A stretch of 64,000 bases of DNA from the NCBI GenBank assembly GCA_963383645.1, contig OY726563.1, forward strand, positions 36,424,331 through 36,488,330, in the 5' to 3' direction. Shown in pieces: positions 1 to 9,803 of the stretch. Below the pieces are notes generated by a model. That model did no database searches, was not told the origin of the DNA, and was given only the letters and a program-made list of their open reading frames with translations. How positions within the stretch are numbered: position 1 is the stretch's first letter; every line of letters starts with the position of its first letter. Both the position numbers and the translations under genes were made by a program. The DNA comes from Muscardinus avellanarius. Its lineage: Eukaryota; Chordata; Mammalia; Rodentia; Gliridae.

Positions 1-243
1 ATGTTCATAGCAGCACAATATGTAATAGCCAAAATATGGAACCAACCCAGATCACCATCAACAGATGAATGGATAGCAAAACTGTGGGAAATACACACAA
101 TGGAATTCTATTCAGCCATAAAGAAGAACAAAATTATGTCATTTGCAAGGAGATGGAAAATCCTGGAGAACATTATGTTAAGTGAGATCAGCCAAGCACA
201 AAAGAAGAAGATACATATGTTTCCTCTAATATGCCCAAACTAG
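1..243 (+). pseudogene. LINE-1 ORF2 C-terminus (window-truncated relic)
   Basis: The first reading frame runs open from base 1 to a TAG at 241-243. It encodes the last ~80 residues of a LINE-1 ORF2 protein, recognised by the blocks IAKIWNQP, STDEWIAKLWEIHTMEFYSA and IKKNKIMSFA typical of the extreme ORF2 C-terminus. This part lies beyond the reverse transcriptase, so no catalytic residue is present. The rest of the ORF lies outside the window. The frame is uninterrupted here, so this copy is younger than the L1M pieces further on, but an intact upstream ORF cannot be judged. It continues directly into the L1 3'-UTR and A-rich tail. Confidence 0.88.
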
Positions 244-527
244 GAAACACAAAGAATACCAGTGGGACTCCAGTTATTGAAGGGGAAATACTAGCTAAGT
301 TTGGATGGTAAGATAGGAGAGGAGGAAGGTCGGTCTTGATTAACGAGGGTCTACACCTGAACATGTGTAAAATTATGAATAGGTCATGGTTAACCTGGAC
401 AGCCATTGGTGGGAGGGGGGAAAGGAAAACGGGAGCGGGAGGGAGGGCATGAAATATAGTGTAAATGTATACTATTTACGTTCAATAAAAAATTGTTTAA
501 ATAAAAATAAATAAATAAATAAATAAA
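1..527 (+). mobile_element. LINE-1 3' end with A-rich tail
   Basis: The ORF2 end is followed by a short 3'-UTR containing a purine-rich GGGAGGGGGG/GGAGCGGGAGGGAGG tract and an AATAAA-like signal near 483. An (AAAT)n tail closes the element at about 500-527. The UTR differs from the other L1 tails in this window, which end in GCACCAATAAAA, so it is a different L1 subfamily. The 5' part is cut by the window edge. Confidence 0.85.
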
Positions 528-984
528 TGTAGACCTACAAAAAATAATGGGACTGAAACAAAATATTTTTAAACAAATAGATTTCTAGTGTCAGAGATGA
601 AAATCTAGCGAATATCATGATGTTTATTTCTTAAAGAGACCCTGTGAATTAATATTTCTTCCTGTTAATCCTGATGTCATGTTCCAAAGGGAATGGTGAG
701 TGGTGGTAATTGGAGGAAGGAGAAGTGTCCTAGATCTTACCATAGAAACAACATTATCAAGCTCCATTACTATTAATATCCCAACTTAAGTTATGAAAAA
801 AAATTTAGATTGCTTTAAAATTTAACAAACTAGATTCAGATGTTTTTTCCCCAATAGCTATTTCACTACAGACAAAGGGTTATTTTTGTTTCTATATTTG
901 GTTGCCAGCCTCTTCCCCCAGGAAACTGGTATAGCATGATTTGAATTAGCTTTAGTTCATTTTGTTAAATAAATGTTTTATCTT
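528..984. other. AT-rich stretch without recognised features
   Basis: No reading frame, repeat or structural RNA recognised. Stop codons are dense in all frames. Confidence 0.5.
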
Positions 985-1943
985 ATAATATACTTACATT
1001 TATGAAAAACTGCAAACTTAGTACTGAGAATTCCCATATAATCCCACACTCTGTTATTAACATCTTGTATTACTATGGTATATTTGTCACAATTAATGAA
1101 CCAATATTAATACATTATTTTCTAACATTCATTCTTTCTTGAGATTTGCTTGGTTTTTATCTAATGTTCCTTTTTGTACCAGGATCCCATTTAGGCTTCC
1201 AGATGACAGTCATCATGTCTCTTTTGTCTCCTCTTGGTTGTAAGTTTTTATATTTTCCTTGTTTTGATGGTAGTGAGTGTTTTGAGGAGTGCTGATAATG
1301 CATTTTGAAGAATTGCCCTCATGTGGATTTGTCTAATGGTTTTCTTCATAACTGGTCTGTTTATGTGTTTAGGGGAGGAAAACCACAGAAGTGAAATGTC
1401 ATTCTCACCATATCACATCAAAGGTATGTACTATCAATATGATTGATCACAATTGATGCTGACCTTGATCTCATGGCTGGGGTAGTGTTTGTTAGATTTC
1501 TCCACGATCAGTTATTTTTTCCCTTGCCTTTCCATACTATACTCTTTGGAAGCAATCTGCTAGGTACAGCCCATACATGAGTAAGAAATTTTATTATATA
1601 CCTCCTTCTTGTGTGTAAAGTATATGTGTAAATTATTTGGAATTCTTATGAAAGGGACATTTGTTTATTCTTTCTAATTTGTTTATGTATTGATTCAGTA
1701 TTTTATAACAACATGAACACATGAATATTTAATTTATACCTTGGGATATAAATACTTAACTTTGTTGCTCAAATTGGTCCAGCTTTTCCAAGACTGGTGG
1801 CACATGCCCTTACGTAATCTCAGTAGTTGAGAGGCTGAGACAGGAGACTGGCAGGTCTGAGCACAGCATCAAAAATGTACTGAAACTCCCAACCACCTAA
1901 CAAGACACTGTTTCTAAACCAAAAATAAAAAGCACTAGGGGTC

Positions 1944-2150
1944 GCTGGGCGTGGTGGCCCATGATTTTAATCCCAGTGCTTGGGAGACTGAGACAGGAGG
2001 ATCACACAGGTTTGAAGCCACCCTCAGCTACTTAGTGAGGCTCTCAGAAACTTAGTGAGACCCTGTTTCCAAAATAAAATATGAAATAGGTATAGGAGTA
2101 TAGCCCGGAGGAAGAAAGCCTCTGGGTTCCACCCCCAGTACCACAAAAAA
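1944..2150 (+). mobile_element. MEN-type B1-dID SINE nested in an older SINE
   Basis: Full dimer: 'GCTGGGCGTGGTGGCCC' start, 'GGAGACTGAGACAGGAGG', A-rich linker, then the ID-like half ending 'CCCCAGTACCACAAAAAA'. It interrupts the linker/right half of the outer SINE. Confidence 0.85.
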
Positions 2151-2205
2151 GGGGGATATAGGAGTGTAACTTAGAACTTGAATGTCTCTAGGCTCAATTG
2201 CCAGT

Positions 2206-2206
<1 letters not shown>

Positions 2207-2254
<48 letters not shown>
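2207..2254. repeat. (CA)n microsatellite
   Basis: About 23 uninterrupted CA units at the 3' end of the outer SINE. Such runs commonly grow from SINE tails. It accounts for a spurious Val/Cys-rich reading frame on the minus strand. Confidence 0.95.
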
Positions 2255-2256
<2 letters not shown>

Positions 2257-2471
2257 TCCAGCTTTGGCTATCGGAGATCTTTCAGTTGATTCCTACGCCT
2301 CTCTGAAATATGCCATTGTTGTGACTTTTGAGTACTTTCTTCATTTCTAACTTTATAAAATACTCTAGGCTTATCTCTTATGATTCCTGCCCCAGTATTA
2401 GAGTCAGCCATTTCCCTAAAGAATAAACCTTGGTTCCTATTATTGAAAATATTATTAGAAATAAAAATCTG

Positions 2472-2650
2472 AGCTGGGCATGTTGGTGCACACTTGTAAT
2501 CCTAGTATTTGGGAGGCTGAGACAGAAATCACAGCTTCCAAGCCAGCCTCAGCTACTTAGTGAGGCCCTCCACAACTTAGTGAGACCCTGTTTCAAAATA
2601 AAGAATAAAATATAGGGCAAGGGGTGTAGCTAGGAGCTAGAATGCCAAAG
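2472..2650 (+). mobile_element. MEN-type SINE
   Basis: 'GAGCTGGGCATGTTGGTGC' start, B1-like body, 'AGTGAGACCCTGTTTCAAAA' linker, then a shortened ID half whose tail has become a (GGAA)n array. It is inserted into the end of the ancient L1 3'-UTR. Confidence 0.85.
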
Positions 2651-2729
2651 GAAGGAAGAAAAGAAGGAAGGAAGGAAGGAAGGAAGGAAGGAAGGAAGGA
2701 AGGAAGGAAGGAAGGAAGGAGAAAGAAAG
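2650..2729. repeat. (GGAA)n microsatellite
   Basis: Roughly 18 GGAA/GAAG units with minor interruptions, grown from the tail of the preceding SINE. Pure purine strand. Confidence 0.93.
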
Positions 2730-2748
2730 GTCAAAAATTCTAAATTGG

Positions 2749-3186
2749 AATTTATCCAAAATTAAAAATGATAATCTCATATAACAGTTTCATTTGTCTG
2801 ATACCAAGCTTTTGATGACTTAAAGATAACATTTCAATATTTCTTTCTTACCAGAGAATATTTTTTTCTATTTTTTTAGGTGAAACTATCATATATTTAT
2901 ATATTTATTTTTCAGAAAAAAATCTATCCTAATATGGAATATGGACTCTAGATACCCAAAACGATCTTGAAAAAGAACAAAGCTAGAAGATTTATATTTT
3001 CTGATGGATAAATTGCTATAATACTAGATGTCAACCACGAAGCCAAGCATGGGAGGGAGGGATGGGGAGAGAATGGGGTGGGTATCGGGTGGGGGCTGAC
3101 TGGGCGATGTGTGCATGTATGTCTACAAAAGTTTGTATCCCACTATGATGTATGAATACAGTGCACCAATAAAAAAAATTAAAAAG
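2749..3186 (+). mobile_element. Twin-primed composite L1 insertion (inverted 5' part + L1 tail)
   Basis: The insertion is bounded by a perfect 14-bp duplication, AAATTCTAAATTGG, at 2735-2748 and 3187-3200. Bases 2749-3005 are the reverse complement of 38614-38881. Bases 3006-3186 match 38873-39050 in the same orientation. The word GGATAAATT is present in both parts (as AATTTATCC at 2749 and directly at 3006), marking the inversion overlap. The tail carries 'TGATGTGTGCATGTATGTC' and ends GCACCAATAAAA. This is a 5'-inverted copy of the composite element found in full at 36623-39050, and differs from it by only a handful of substitutions plus a short indel. Confidence 0.88.
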
Positions 3187-3200
3187 AAATTCTAAATTGG

Positions 3201-3329
3201 TTTTGGAGGAAATTTTAAAGGAATCTTTTTCAGATTGGCATATTATGAGTAGCATTTACAATGTCAATTGTTTTTACTTTTTCATTTTAATTCTAACTTT
3301 TTGTGGTATAAGGGATTGACTCTAGCTCT
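3201..3329. other. Unrecognised spacer
   Basis: AT-rich sequence directly 3' of the L1 insertion. Nothing recognised. Confidence 0.4.
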
Positions 3330-3415
3330 GAAATCATGAGTCAAAATAGATCTTTCCTGCCTTAAGTTGCTTTTTTCAGGTATTTTTGTTACAGAAAGGG
3401 AAAGCTAACATACTA
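3330..3415 (+). mobile_element. MaLR-type LTR 3' end fragment
   Basis: 'GTCAAAATAGATCTTTCC', 'CTTAAGTTGCTTTTTTCAGG' and a closing 'CTAACATACTA' match the 3' end layout of mammalian apparent LTR-retrotransposon (ERVL-MaLR) LTRs. Only the last ~85 bp can be recognised. Confidence 0.6.
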
Positions 3416-4796
3416 GACTCATTTACTTATTTATAGAACTGAATGAATAATATTATTTACTTCTGTGAGGATTAAAAAATAAAATAGTATACCTGAAGAA
3501 CTTAACAAAATATAGCATAAAATAAATAAAAGCAGATGCATATAACCTTTCAGTGAATGAAGGGAAGCCTTCATTCCAGTGACCTTCAGATATAGCAGAG
3601 TATTCTTAGCAAGTACTGTTGATCTTAGGCAAGCATGGTAGAAGACTTCAGCATAAGTGAGATGAACCCCATCTCCCTGCACTTTGCCCAGTAATGAAAT
3701 TTCTTTTAGGGAAATAAATAGGGAAGCTAAAGGGTATATATCTCAGAAAAGAGATATTACACAGTATTTTCAACACATCCCTGAGAGAATTCAGAATATG
3801 ACTTCAAAGTGTGGATATTGAAGCATATCTCTTTTTTTCTTCACCTTCAGAAGTAGAACAGATTCCCAAGAAAAGTTTATTTCTTTCACTTGCCTAATAC
3901 AATATCCCCAGAGACACATTTCCACAGGCTGGAAGCAGATCTATTACTGCAATGTTGTGGAGTGGGAGAGGGTGGAAGGAAGGAGGAAGGTTCTTTGTCA
4001 CTGCCTGATTGATTCCAAATGACCAGAGTGTACTGCTGTTAGGGTTGTTCATTAAGAAGATGATTGTGTATTTTATGACAAAAGTAATTTTCATTTGCAT
4101 TTTACAATGAAGCATCCATGCAATTCTATCCCCTCTTTAAACCACCTTAGCTGGGAAGTCTTACTGTATTAAGGACGACAAGACTGCTAAAGAAAAAGAT
4201 CTTTAATATTTAATGATAGACAGGCTATAGCTTTTAAGCACATTCTGTCATCCTCTCTGAGTGCAGGCCCTGTAACCCAGAAGATCAAATAGCACATATC
4301 TGCTAGATACACCTTTCTTTCTTGTAAAATATTTCTGTAAAACCATCTTCATCGTAAGACTCTAGGATACTGCCAGAAATTCAGGTAGAGTGGAAAGAGC
4401 ATGGACTAGGAGTAATAAGGTTAATCTTTTGCCTAGCAATATCCCAGCCTTGCAATTTAGGTAAATTACTTGCTTAATATGCTTAATTCTAATTTTGAAA
4501 GGCTATAATCAGGACTAAAACTCCAAACTACTAACTGATAAGCCCCAATCCTCCTCTTTTCAATACGCTATCACCACACTATTTTATAAATATTTGAATT
4601 TCTTATACTTTCATGCAAAATACTTCATTTCTCCTCTGCTATAGCCTTTGTCAGTCACAAGTAGTTATTTATATATGATAAGGTTATTCTGTATTTGCTC
4701 TGGTATTTCTTCTATGGTAGTCAATATATTATAGATATTAAATTATTACTCAATGAATTGATGGTCCTTATGCTTTTGATTTTTTTTGCTGATATG
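3416..4796. other. Unrecognised AT-rich region
   Basis: No SINE, LINE or coding signal recognised. The short open frames on both strands lack homology or splice context that I can support. Confidence 0.45.
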
Positions 4797-4851
4797 GTTT
4801 AGGATGGGACTGTATCTCAGTGGTAGAACCCTAGGTTCAGTTGTCAAAAAA
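4797..4851 (+). mobile_element. ID-like SINE half
   Basis: 'GGGACTGTATCTCAGTGGTA' and 'CCCTAGGTTCAGTTGTC' followed by an A-run match the right (dID) half of the MEN SINE. The B1 half is missing. Confidence 0.65.
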
Positions 4852-4927
4852 AATTTTACTGCAAAAAATTGTGTTTACCAAGAACATAGAACTTTATGGC
4901 TCTCCACACACACCTACAATCTTACAA

Positions 4928-4958
<31 letters not shown>

Positions 4959-4972
4959 TTCTCTCTCTCATC
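4928..4972. repeat. (TGTC)n then (TC)n microsatellite
   Basis: Seven TGTC units followed by a CT-rich tract. It explains the Cys/Leu/Ser-rich open frames on both strands here. Confidence 0.92.
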
Positions 4973-5330
4973 CTCAGCCACTTTGGCAATGTACTGCTTG
5001 AAAAACCCTTGCTTTTCCATGTCACAGCATGCAAATATGAAGAGGTCATGTACATTAAAATAGCAAACACTTACTGGATCAGAGAACCTCCCAGAAGATT
5101 TGCTTGAACTTCTAGTCATCCATTCCCAAGTTTCCCCTTTTCCTCCTTACTAAACCTGTATAGGCTTCATGACCTCTTTCCCATTATAATTTACCTTTTG
5201 CATATGATGATGACATATCCTCCTGGCTTCATGGGGCTTTAATTATCAAGCATTGCAGTAAGGTTATTATCTTTACTGCCATTATGGATCTAGTAACACT
5301 GAGCCCTTTGCTATTCTGCACTCTCACCCC

Positions 5331-5331
<1 letters not shown>
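4973..5331. other. Unrecognised sequence
   Basis: No supported gene or repeat. Confidence 0.4.

Positions 5332-5378
<47 letters not shown>
5332..5378. repeat. (CA)n microsatellite
   Basis: About 23 CA units. The Val/Cys-rich minus-strand frame across it is an artefact. Confidence 0.95.
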
Positions 5379-5379
<1 letters not shown>

Positions 5380-6251
5380 TTTTCCCAGTTGGGGGTATTC
5401 TCTACCCCCAGTATTACAGCTATTTTAATCAAGAGTTTACTTTCACAATTTAATGTATAGCACATTCCTTGTACCTTTGTTATAGACATAGAGATCATAG
5501 AGAGGAATGTTAGAAGGCTTAGGCTGCCATCTGATAATTCAACCATAACTGGTATATCTTATCATAACTCAAGTATGTAATCTGGGTAAAAGAATTATCC
5601 TCTTCCTCAAGGAGTTCAGTTGACGTCCTCAAGTCATTCAGTTATTAAGAGGGCAAAGCAACTTTAGCTGACATTGTTATCTGCATCTTAAATCTAAGGT
5701 CAAGGATCAAGCCATCAGTCCAAAGTCTTGCAATTTCTTTTCCTGTAGCTAATTAGAATATTTCTGAAAAGGACAACTGTTTCTCTACCCTGGCATGAAC
5801 AAATTCTAGGTTTTGGGCATGCATATCTACTCCCCAAATCCACAATCTCCAAAACCTCTACAAGGCTTTTCATCTTCCCTAAGTCACCTTACAAAAGAAC
5901 TACACAATACACATTTTCAAAATGCAAGTTCAGATTTGAATAATTATATTTTCTCAAAGAATACTTTTAAGAGTAAGAGTTTTAAGCCACTTAGATGCAA
6001 CTTGACATTTCAAAAAAATCCTCCCATGTTATTAAAATATTTACAATGTTTATTTCAGTCCTAAAAGTAAAAAAAAAAAATTCTGTTAAATGTTAGACAT
6101 ACAGGTAATTTCTTTTTTCTCTGAGTCATCTTCTTCTCCTCTTTCCACCCACCAATCATGGGTCTTTAGCCTCATTTTCTTCATTTTTGAGTTGTAGATT
6201 TTAATATGAATCTTGTTTTGGTTGATCCACTCCAAAATTCAACTTTTAAAT
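5379..6251. other. Unrecognised; 3' end possibly LTR
   Basis: No genes recognised. The last ~40 bp continue into the MaLR-like sequence that resumes after the SINE at 6263-6480. Confidence 0.4.
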
Positions 6252-6262
6252 TGATGCCACAG

Positions 6263-6480
6263 AGCCCAGTGTGGTGGTACACACTTGTAATTCCAGTGCT
6301 TGGGAGGCTGAAACAGGAGGATCACACTTGTTCAAAGCTAGGCTCAGCTACTTAGTGAGGCTCTCAGCAACTTAGTGAGACCCTGTTTCCAAATAAAGTA
6401 TAAAATTGGTATGGGGGTACAACTCAGAGGTAGAAAAGCTTTTGGGTTACAACCCCAGTACCAACAAAAAAAAAAAAAAC
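6263..6480 (+). mobile_element. MEN-type SINE with 11-bp TSD
   Basis: Full-length dimer with terminal A-run. It is flanked by TGATGCCACAG at 6252-6262 and 6481-6491, a perfect target-site duplication showing L1-mediated insertion into an older LTR sequence. Confidence 0.92.
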
Positions 6481-6491
6481 TGATGCCACAG

Positions 6492-6955
6492 TAGTGGCAT
6501 TAGGAGGTAGGACATTCAAGAAGAGATTAGAGATTAATGCTCTCTTCTTGGAGTTGTGTTATTGTTAGATATAGAATTTCTCCTGAAGAGTTCATGTTTT
6601 AATGTTCATAGCTGATGTAGTTAAGTGATCAACTAATATAATCTCATCATTGTGTAACTTTATTGTAGGTGGTAATCTAGGTAGCTGGGGTATAGCTGGA
6701 GAAGGTGAGGCCTTGAGGACTGTGCTTGTGTCTCTGAATCCCCTTGTTTCCTCTCTCTGGCCTCCGGCTTCTGTGATGTGAAAACAGAGACTTACTCTCT
6801 CCCAATTTATTTTTCCTGATGCCATGCCCTGAGCTCTGCAGACCCAGCCTGACATAAACCAAACTCTGAAATCTCCCAAGCTATTAGCAAATAAGTCTTC
6901 TTTTTTCTAAGTTGTGTGGTCAGTTGTTTTGAATTACAATAGTTAAAATGTTGAC
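6492..6955 (+). mobile_element. MaLR-type LTR, probably sense
   Basis: Contains 'GGCATTAGGAGGTAGGAC' near its start, 'CTGATGCCATGCCCTGAGC', 'CTATTAGCAAATAAGTCTTC' and an end resembling 'TTGACAGAGA'. This is the arrangement of MaLR LTRs, with an AATAAA-like polyadenylation region near the 3' end. The 5' limit is uncertain and probably lies before the nested SINE. The 95-aa minus-strand frame at 6592-6879 is a shadow of this LTR. Confidence 0.6.
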
Positions 6956-6964
6956 AGAGATAGA

Positions 6965-7212
6965 CTGGGTTAATTTTCATGGGACTGGATTAGTTATTAT
7001 GAAAGCAGGTTGTTATGAAGCTGCCCCTCATATTTAACTCTTCTAAATGCACCCACTTTTCCCTTCTAATTTTCTGCCATGTTATGATACAACAAAAGGC
7101 CCTAGCTAGGTGTGATCACATAATCTTGGACTTTCAGGCTCCAGAATATTCTTTGTAAATCACCAAATTTCAGGTATTCTATGAAAGCAACAGAAAATGA
7201 ACTAAGATAACC
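6965..7212 (+). mobile_element. MaLR (MST-like) LTR
   Basis: 'GGATTAGTTATTATGAAAGC', 'CTTGGACTTTCAGGCTCCAG' and 'TTTCAGGTATTCTATGAAAG' followed by 'ACTAAGATA' are characteristic of sense-oriented MaLR LTRs. It lies immediately 3' of another LTR remnant. Confidence 0.65.
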
Positions 7213-7828
7213 TTCTTCCTAGAGTCAGGGAACACACTGACAAAAAAAATCTGAATGGAGAGCATATAATATGTTACTATGATTCCATATCTTTTTAAAT
7301 TCTATGGTCTATTTTATTTTATTAATGTACTAAAATAATATACCTTAGTGAGGTTCCTTCGTGATAATGCTAGAAGAAAACCTTGGCATGTGCTATATGG
7401 AAAAATTTAGTCAACTAAGTAGAAGTCCCATTACTGGGCTCACTGCTGTCTTATAAGTGTTCCCTATTTTCTCTTCTGTTTTCTGTGACATAAATGCATC
7501 GGGCCTGACCTTTATCAACAGCACTATATACCAAATGTAGTGGTTTCTACTTCTGCCTCAGTAGGCAAAAAGACAGCTGGTAGCACAAATGCCTTTTCAA
7601 TTCATGCTGAATTACCTTTCTAGTGTAGAAGAATAAAAAATAAATATGGGGACCAGAGCTTTACCTATCTCTAAGTATTTGTTGATATACAACACATACC
7701 TGGGCCACCCCAAGACTTATATAGAGCAAACCCACTCCTCCCTAAGATGCTGATTGCATACTTTTTCAATTTTGGGTGCTTGCAAGATTCTCTGGTATTT
7801 TAGTCTTAACTTTGAGTCAACTACATAA

Positions 7829-7832
<4 letters not shown>
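7213..7832. other. Unrecognised AT-rich region
   Basis: Nothing recognised. Confidence 0.4.

Positions 7833-7869
<37 letters not shown>
7833..7869. repeat. (AT)n microsatellite
   Basis: About 18 TA units. Confidence 0.95.
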
Positions 7870-7871
<2 letters not shown>

Positions 7872-8825
7872 GAGTTTATTCAGAGTAATGTTATTCTATA
7901 AAGTTGGCATGTACTCTGAATTAATGAATAGTGAACTACTGCTTCAAAAGGAAATACAGGATTATATCCCTTCAGGTCTCTGGTCATACTTTTAAGAATT
8001 AGTCATTACATAGCCTTGTTTATGTGCATTTAGTTTAACTACAACTTATTAATGTGTATTGTAGATTTTGTAACATTGAGCTCACAGTCCACAGCACACC
8101 TGAATGAAGATAACCCAACACATACATATTTTCTGTAAGGTACACCACAGCCTTCTTGTACTTAGTGACAGGTCAGTGCTACACTTCAAATGGCTCTTCA
8201 ATGGGCAACACTTCAATGTTACACTGGGAAACACTAACTCTAAATAGCAAAATCACCTAAAGAAATCATAAAAACTTGTAGATTATTGCACTAAATATAA
8301 CCATTAAAAGGTGACTTGCTTACAAAGAGAGATGAGACAAAAAGGCAAAGAGTCACCTTGTTTGACCTGAACTGGGAACCTGAATTTAGGCAGCTCAAAT
8401 CATTCACAATTTCATATGTGTCTGTAACCCTAAAAGTACCATGAGAATTGATATTGGGGTTACAAAAATTGTAGTGAAAGGGTGAATTCCAAACTATAAT
8501 TTCTATTAATAGTGAGGATCAACTCTCTACCAGTTATATGAATACAAGCTTATAATTCTCAAGCAATTATATCCAAGCATATGATATCCTTTGCAGAACT
8601 ATTTGAAGCAGAGAGAATATGAGTGAACAAAAGCAAGGTAGCTTATGATAGCACATTTATAGTTTTTTGATAGTAATAACTACAGAAGAAAAAGCTATAC
8701 CTATAGTGGTTAATAATTAAGCTTTGTACTTAAATTCAAACTATACACACCTAAAAATTAGTATATTAATTTATTTTTTCTCTGCAAAATAAACTAATGC
8801 AACCATTTAAAGATAAATGGTCTCT
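7870..8825. other. Unrecognised AT-rich region
   Basis: No recognised repeat and no frame with coding character. Confidence 0.4.
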
Positions 8826-9068
8826 AATATGTCATAACAATGATAATTTTTATCATTTACTGGTTGCTTATTACATGCCCAGAAATGATATGATAATCAT
8901 TTTAATAATTTAATTTGTAAACTAACACTGTGGGGTAAGAATTAACATCATGAAAGTTAATATTTTACATAAGTATAATCTGTTGCTTAGAGACATACAA
9001 TTTTATGAGGTCACACAACTGGTAAACAAAATGTCCAGGATCGAAGCCTAGGCGTTTCTTGTTTCAAA
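8826..9068 (+). mobile_element. MIR SINE
   Basis: 'TTACTGGTTGCTTATTACATGCCC', 'GAGGTCACACAACTGGTAAAC' and 'GATCGAAGCCTAGGC' follow the order of the MIR core and 3' region. It is diverged, as expected of this ancient family. The L1/SINE stack at 9081-9783 adjoins its 3' end. Confidence 0.7.
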
Positions 9069-9080
9069 AACCTATACTTA

Positions 9081-9519
9081 TTTTATTTATTTATGTTTAT
9101 ACTCTTATTAGTACATTGTAATTATATAATCATAGTGAGATTGAAAGTGATATATTCATACATACACACAGCACTTGGTATATTTCCCTCTGCATCCTAC
9201 TCTGTATCACCCCTCCCTTTCCACACATATTAGTGAGATTTGTAGTGTTATCTTCATATGGACATAGCATAATTTGAACTGTTCTCTTCCTAAAGCCTCA
9301 TTTATCTCATCCCTACCTCCCTTCCCCAATCCTCTTCCACTATTCTTGTATCTCTCCTCAATTATCTGAAGTTCCTTTTGTTTCTTATTTTTTTCTATCT
9401 CCACATATGAGAAAAAACATAGAACCCTTTACTGTCTGAGACAAGCTGATTTCACATAGCATAATATTCTCCGGTTCCATTCATTTTTTCACAAATGACA
9501 TAATTTTCTTCTTTATGGC
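9081..9519 (-). mobile_element. LINE-1 3' end, 5'-truncated
   Basis: Reads antisense: T-rich tail at the left, then 'AGTACATTGTAATTATATAA', then a diverged UTR. It ends in the ORF2 C-terminal region ('GACATAATTTTCTTCTTTAT'). Truncation falls inside ORF2 about 120 codons from its end. Related short words (CAAAAACCTATACTTA at 9065 and CCAAAGCATAATATATA at 9520) flank it. Confidence 0.75.
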
Positions 9520-9539
9520 CCAAAGCATAATATATATAT

Positions 9540-9540
<1 letters not shown>

Positions 9541-9582
<42 letters not shown>
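9541..9582. repeat. (GT)n microsatellite
   Basis: About 19 GT units at the 3' end of an antisense SINE. Confidence 0.95.
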
Positions 9583-9587
<5 letters not shown>

Positions 9588-9783
9588 GTACTGGGGATGG
9601 AACCTAACGGCTTTCTACTTCCAGGCTATACTCCCAGGCTTATTTTATATTTTATTTGGAAACAGGGTCTCACTAAGTTGCTGAGAGCCTCACTAAGTAG
9701 CTGAGGCTGGCTTCGAACCTGTGCAATCCTCTGTCTCAGCCTCCAAATACTGGGATTACAAGCATGTGCCACCACGCCCAGCT
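9583..9783 (-). mobile_element. MEN-type SINE
   Basis: Antisense dimer from 'GGTACTGGGGATGGAACC' (ID end) to 'CACCACGCCCAGC' (B1 5' end). It abuts the L1 at 9081-9519 through the GT run. Confidence 0.9.
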
Positions 9784-9803
9784 CAAAAGCCTATATTTTA
9801 AAG

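Larger units (their letters stand above)
1788..2256 (+). mobile_element. MEN-type SINE (outer copy), split by a second SINE
   Basis: B1-like left half at 1790-1943 and diverged ID-like right half at 2151-2208 ending in a (CA)n run. The copy is flanked by TCCAGCTTT at 1778-1786 and 2257-2265, a plausible 9-bp target-site duplication in the host L1. It is more diverged than the inner copy, as expected for the older insertion. Confidence 0.75.
985..2471 (+). mobile_element. Ancient L1 (L1ME/L1MC-type) 3'-UTR, interrupted
   Basis: The stretches at 985-1777 and 2257-2471 read as one old L1 3'-UTR: 'TTATTAACATCTTGTATTA', 'CTGACCTTGATCTCATGGCTGG', 'TTTGTTGCTCAAATTG' and, after the gap, 'TTTGGCTATCGGAGATC'. 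The gap is a SINE pair inserted at TCCAGCTTT. A second, similar old 3'-UTR occurs at 11100-12980. The sub-family name is from memory and approximate. Confidence 0.7.

Noticed and set aside
1944..2150. tRNA gene (box A/box B-like motifs in SINEs)
   Set aside because: These are degenerate Pol III motifs of B1/ID-derived SINEs; no intact cloverleaf with anticodon arm could be drawn, and the dID half lacks the central region.
2052..2252. Cys-Val repeat 'protein' (also at 5229-5546, 13102-13338, 14906-15127)
   Set aside because: Translation of (CA)n/(GT)n microsatellites attached to SINEs.
2650..2729. GGAA array as an ETS-type enhancer
   Set aside because: It is a SINE-tail microsatellite; no neighbouring promoter or gene supports a regulatory role.
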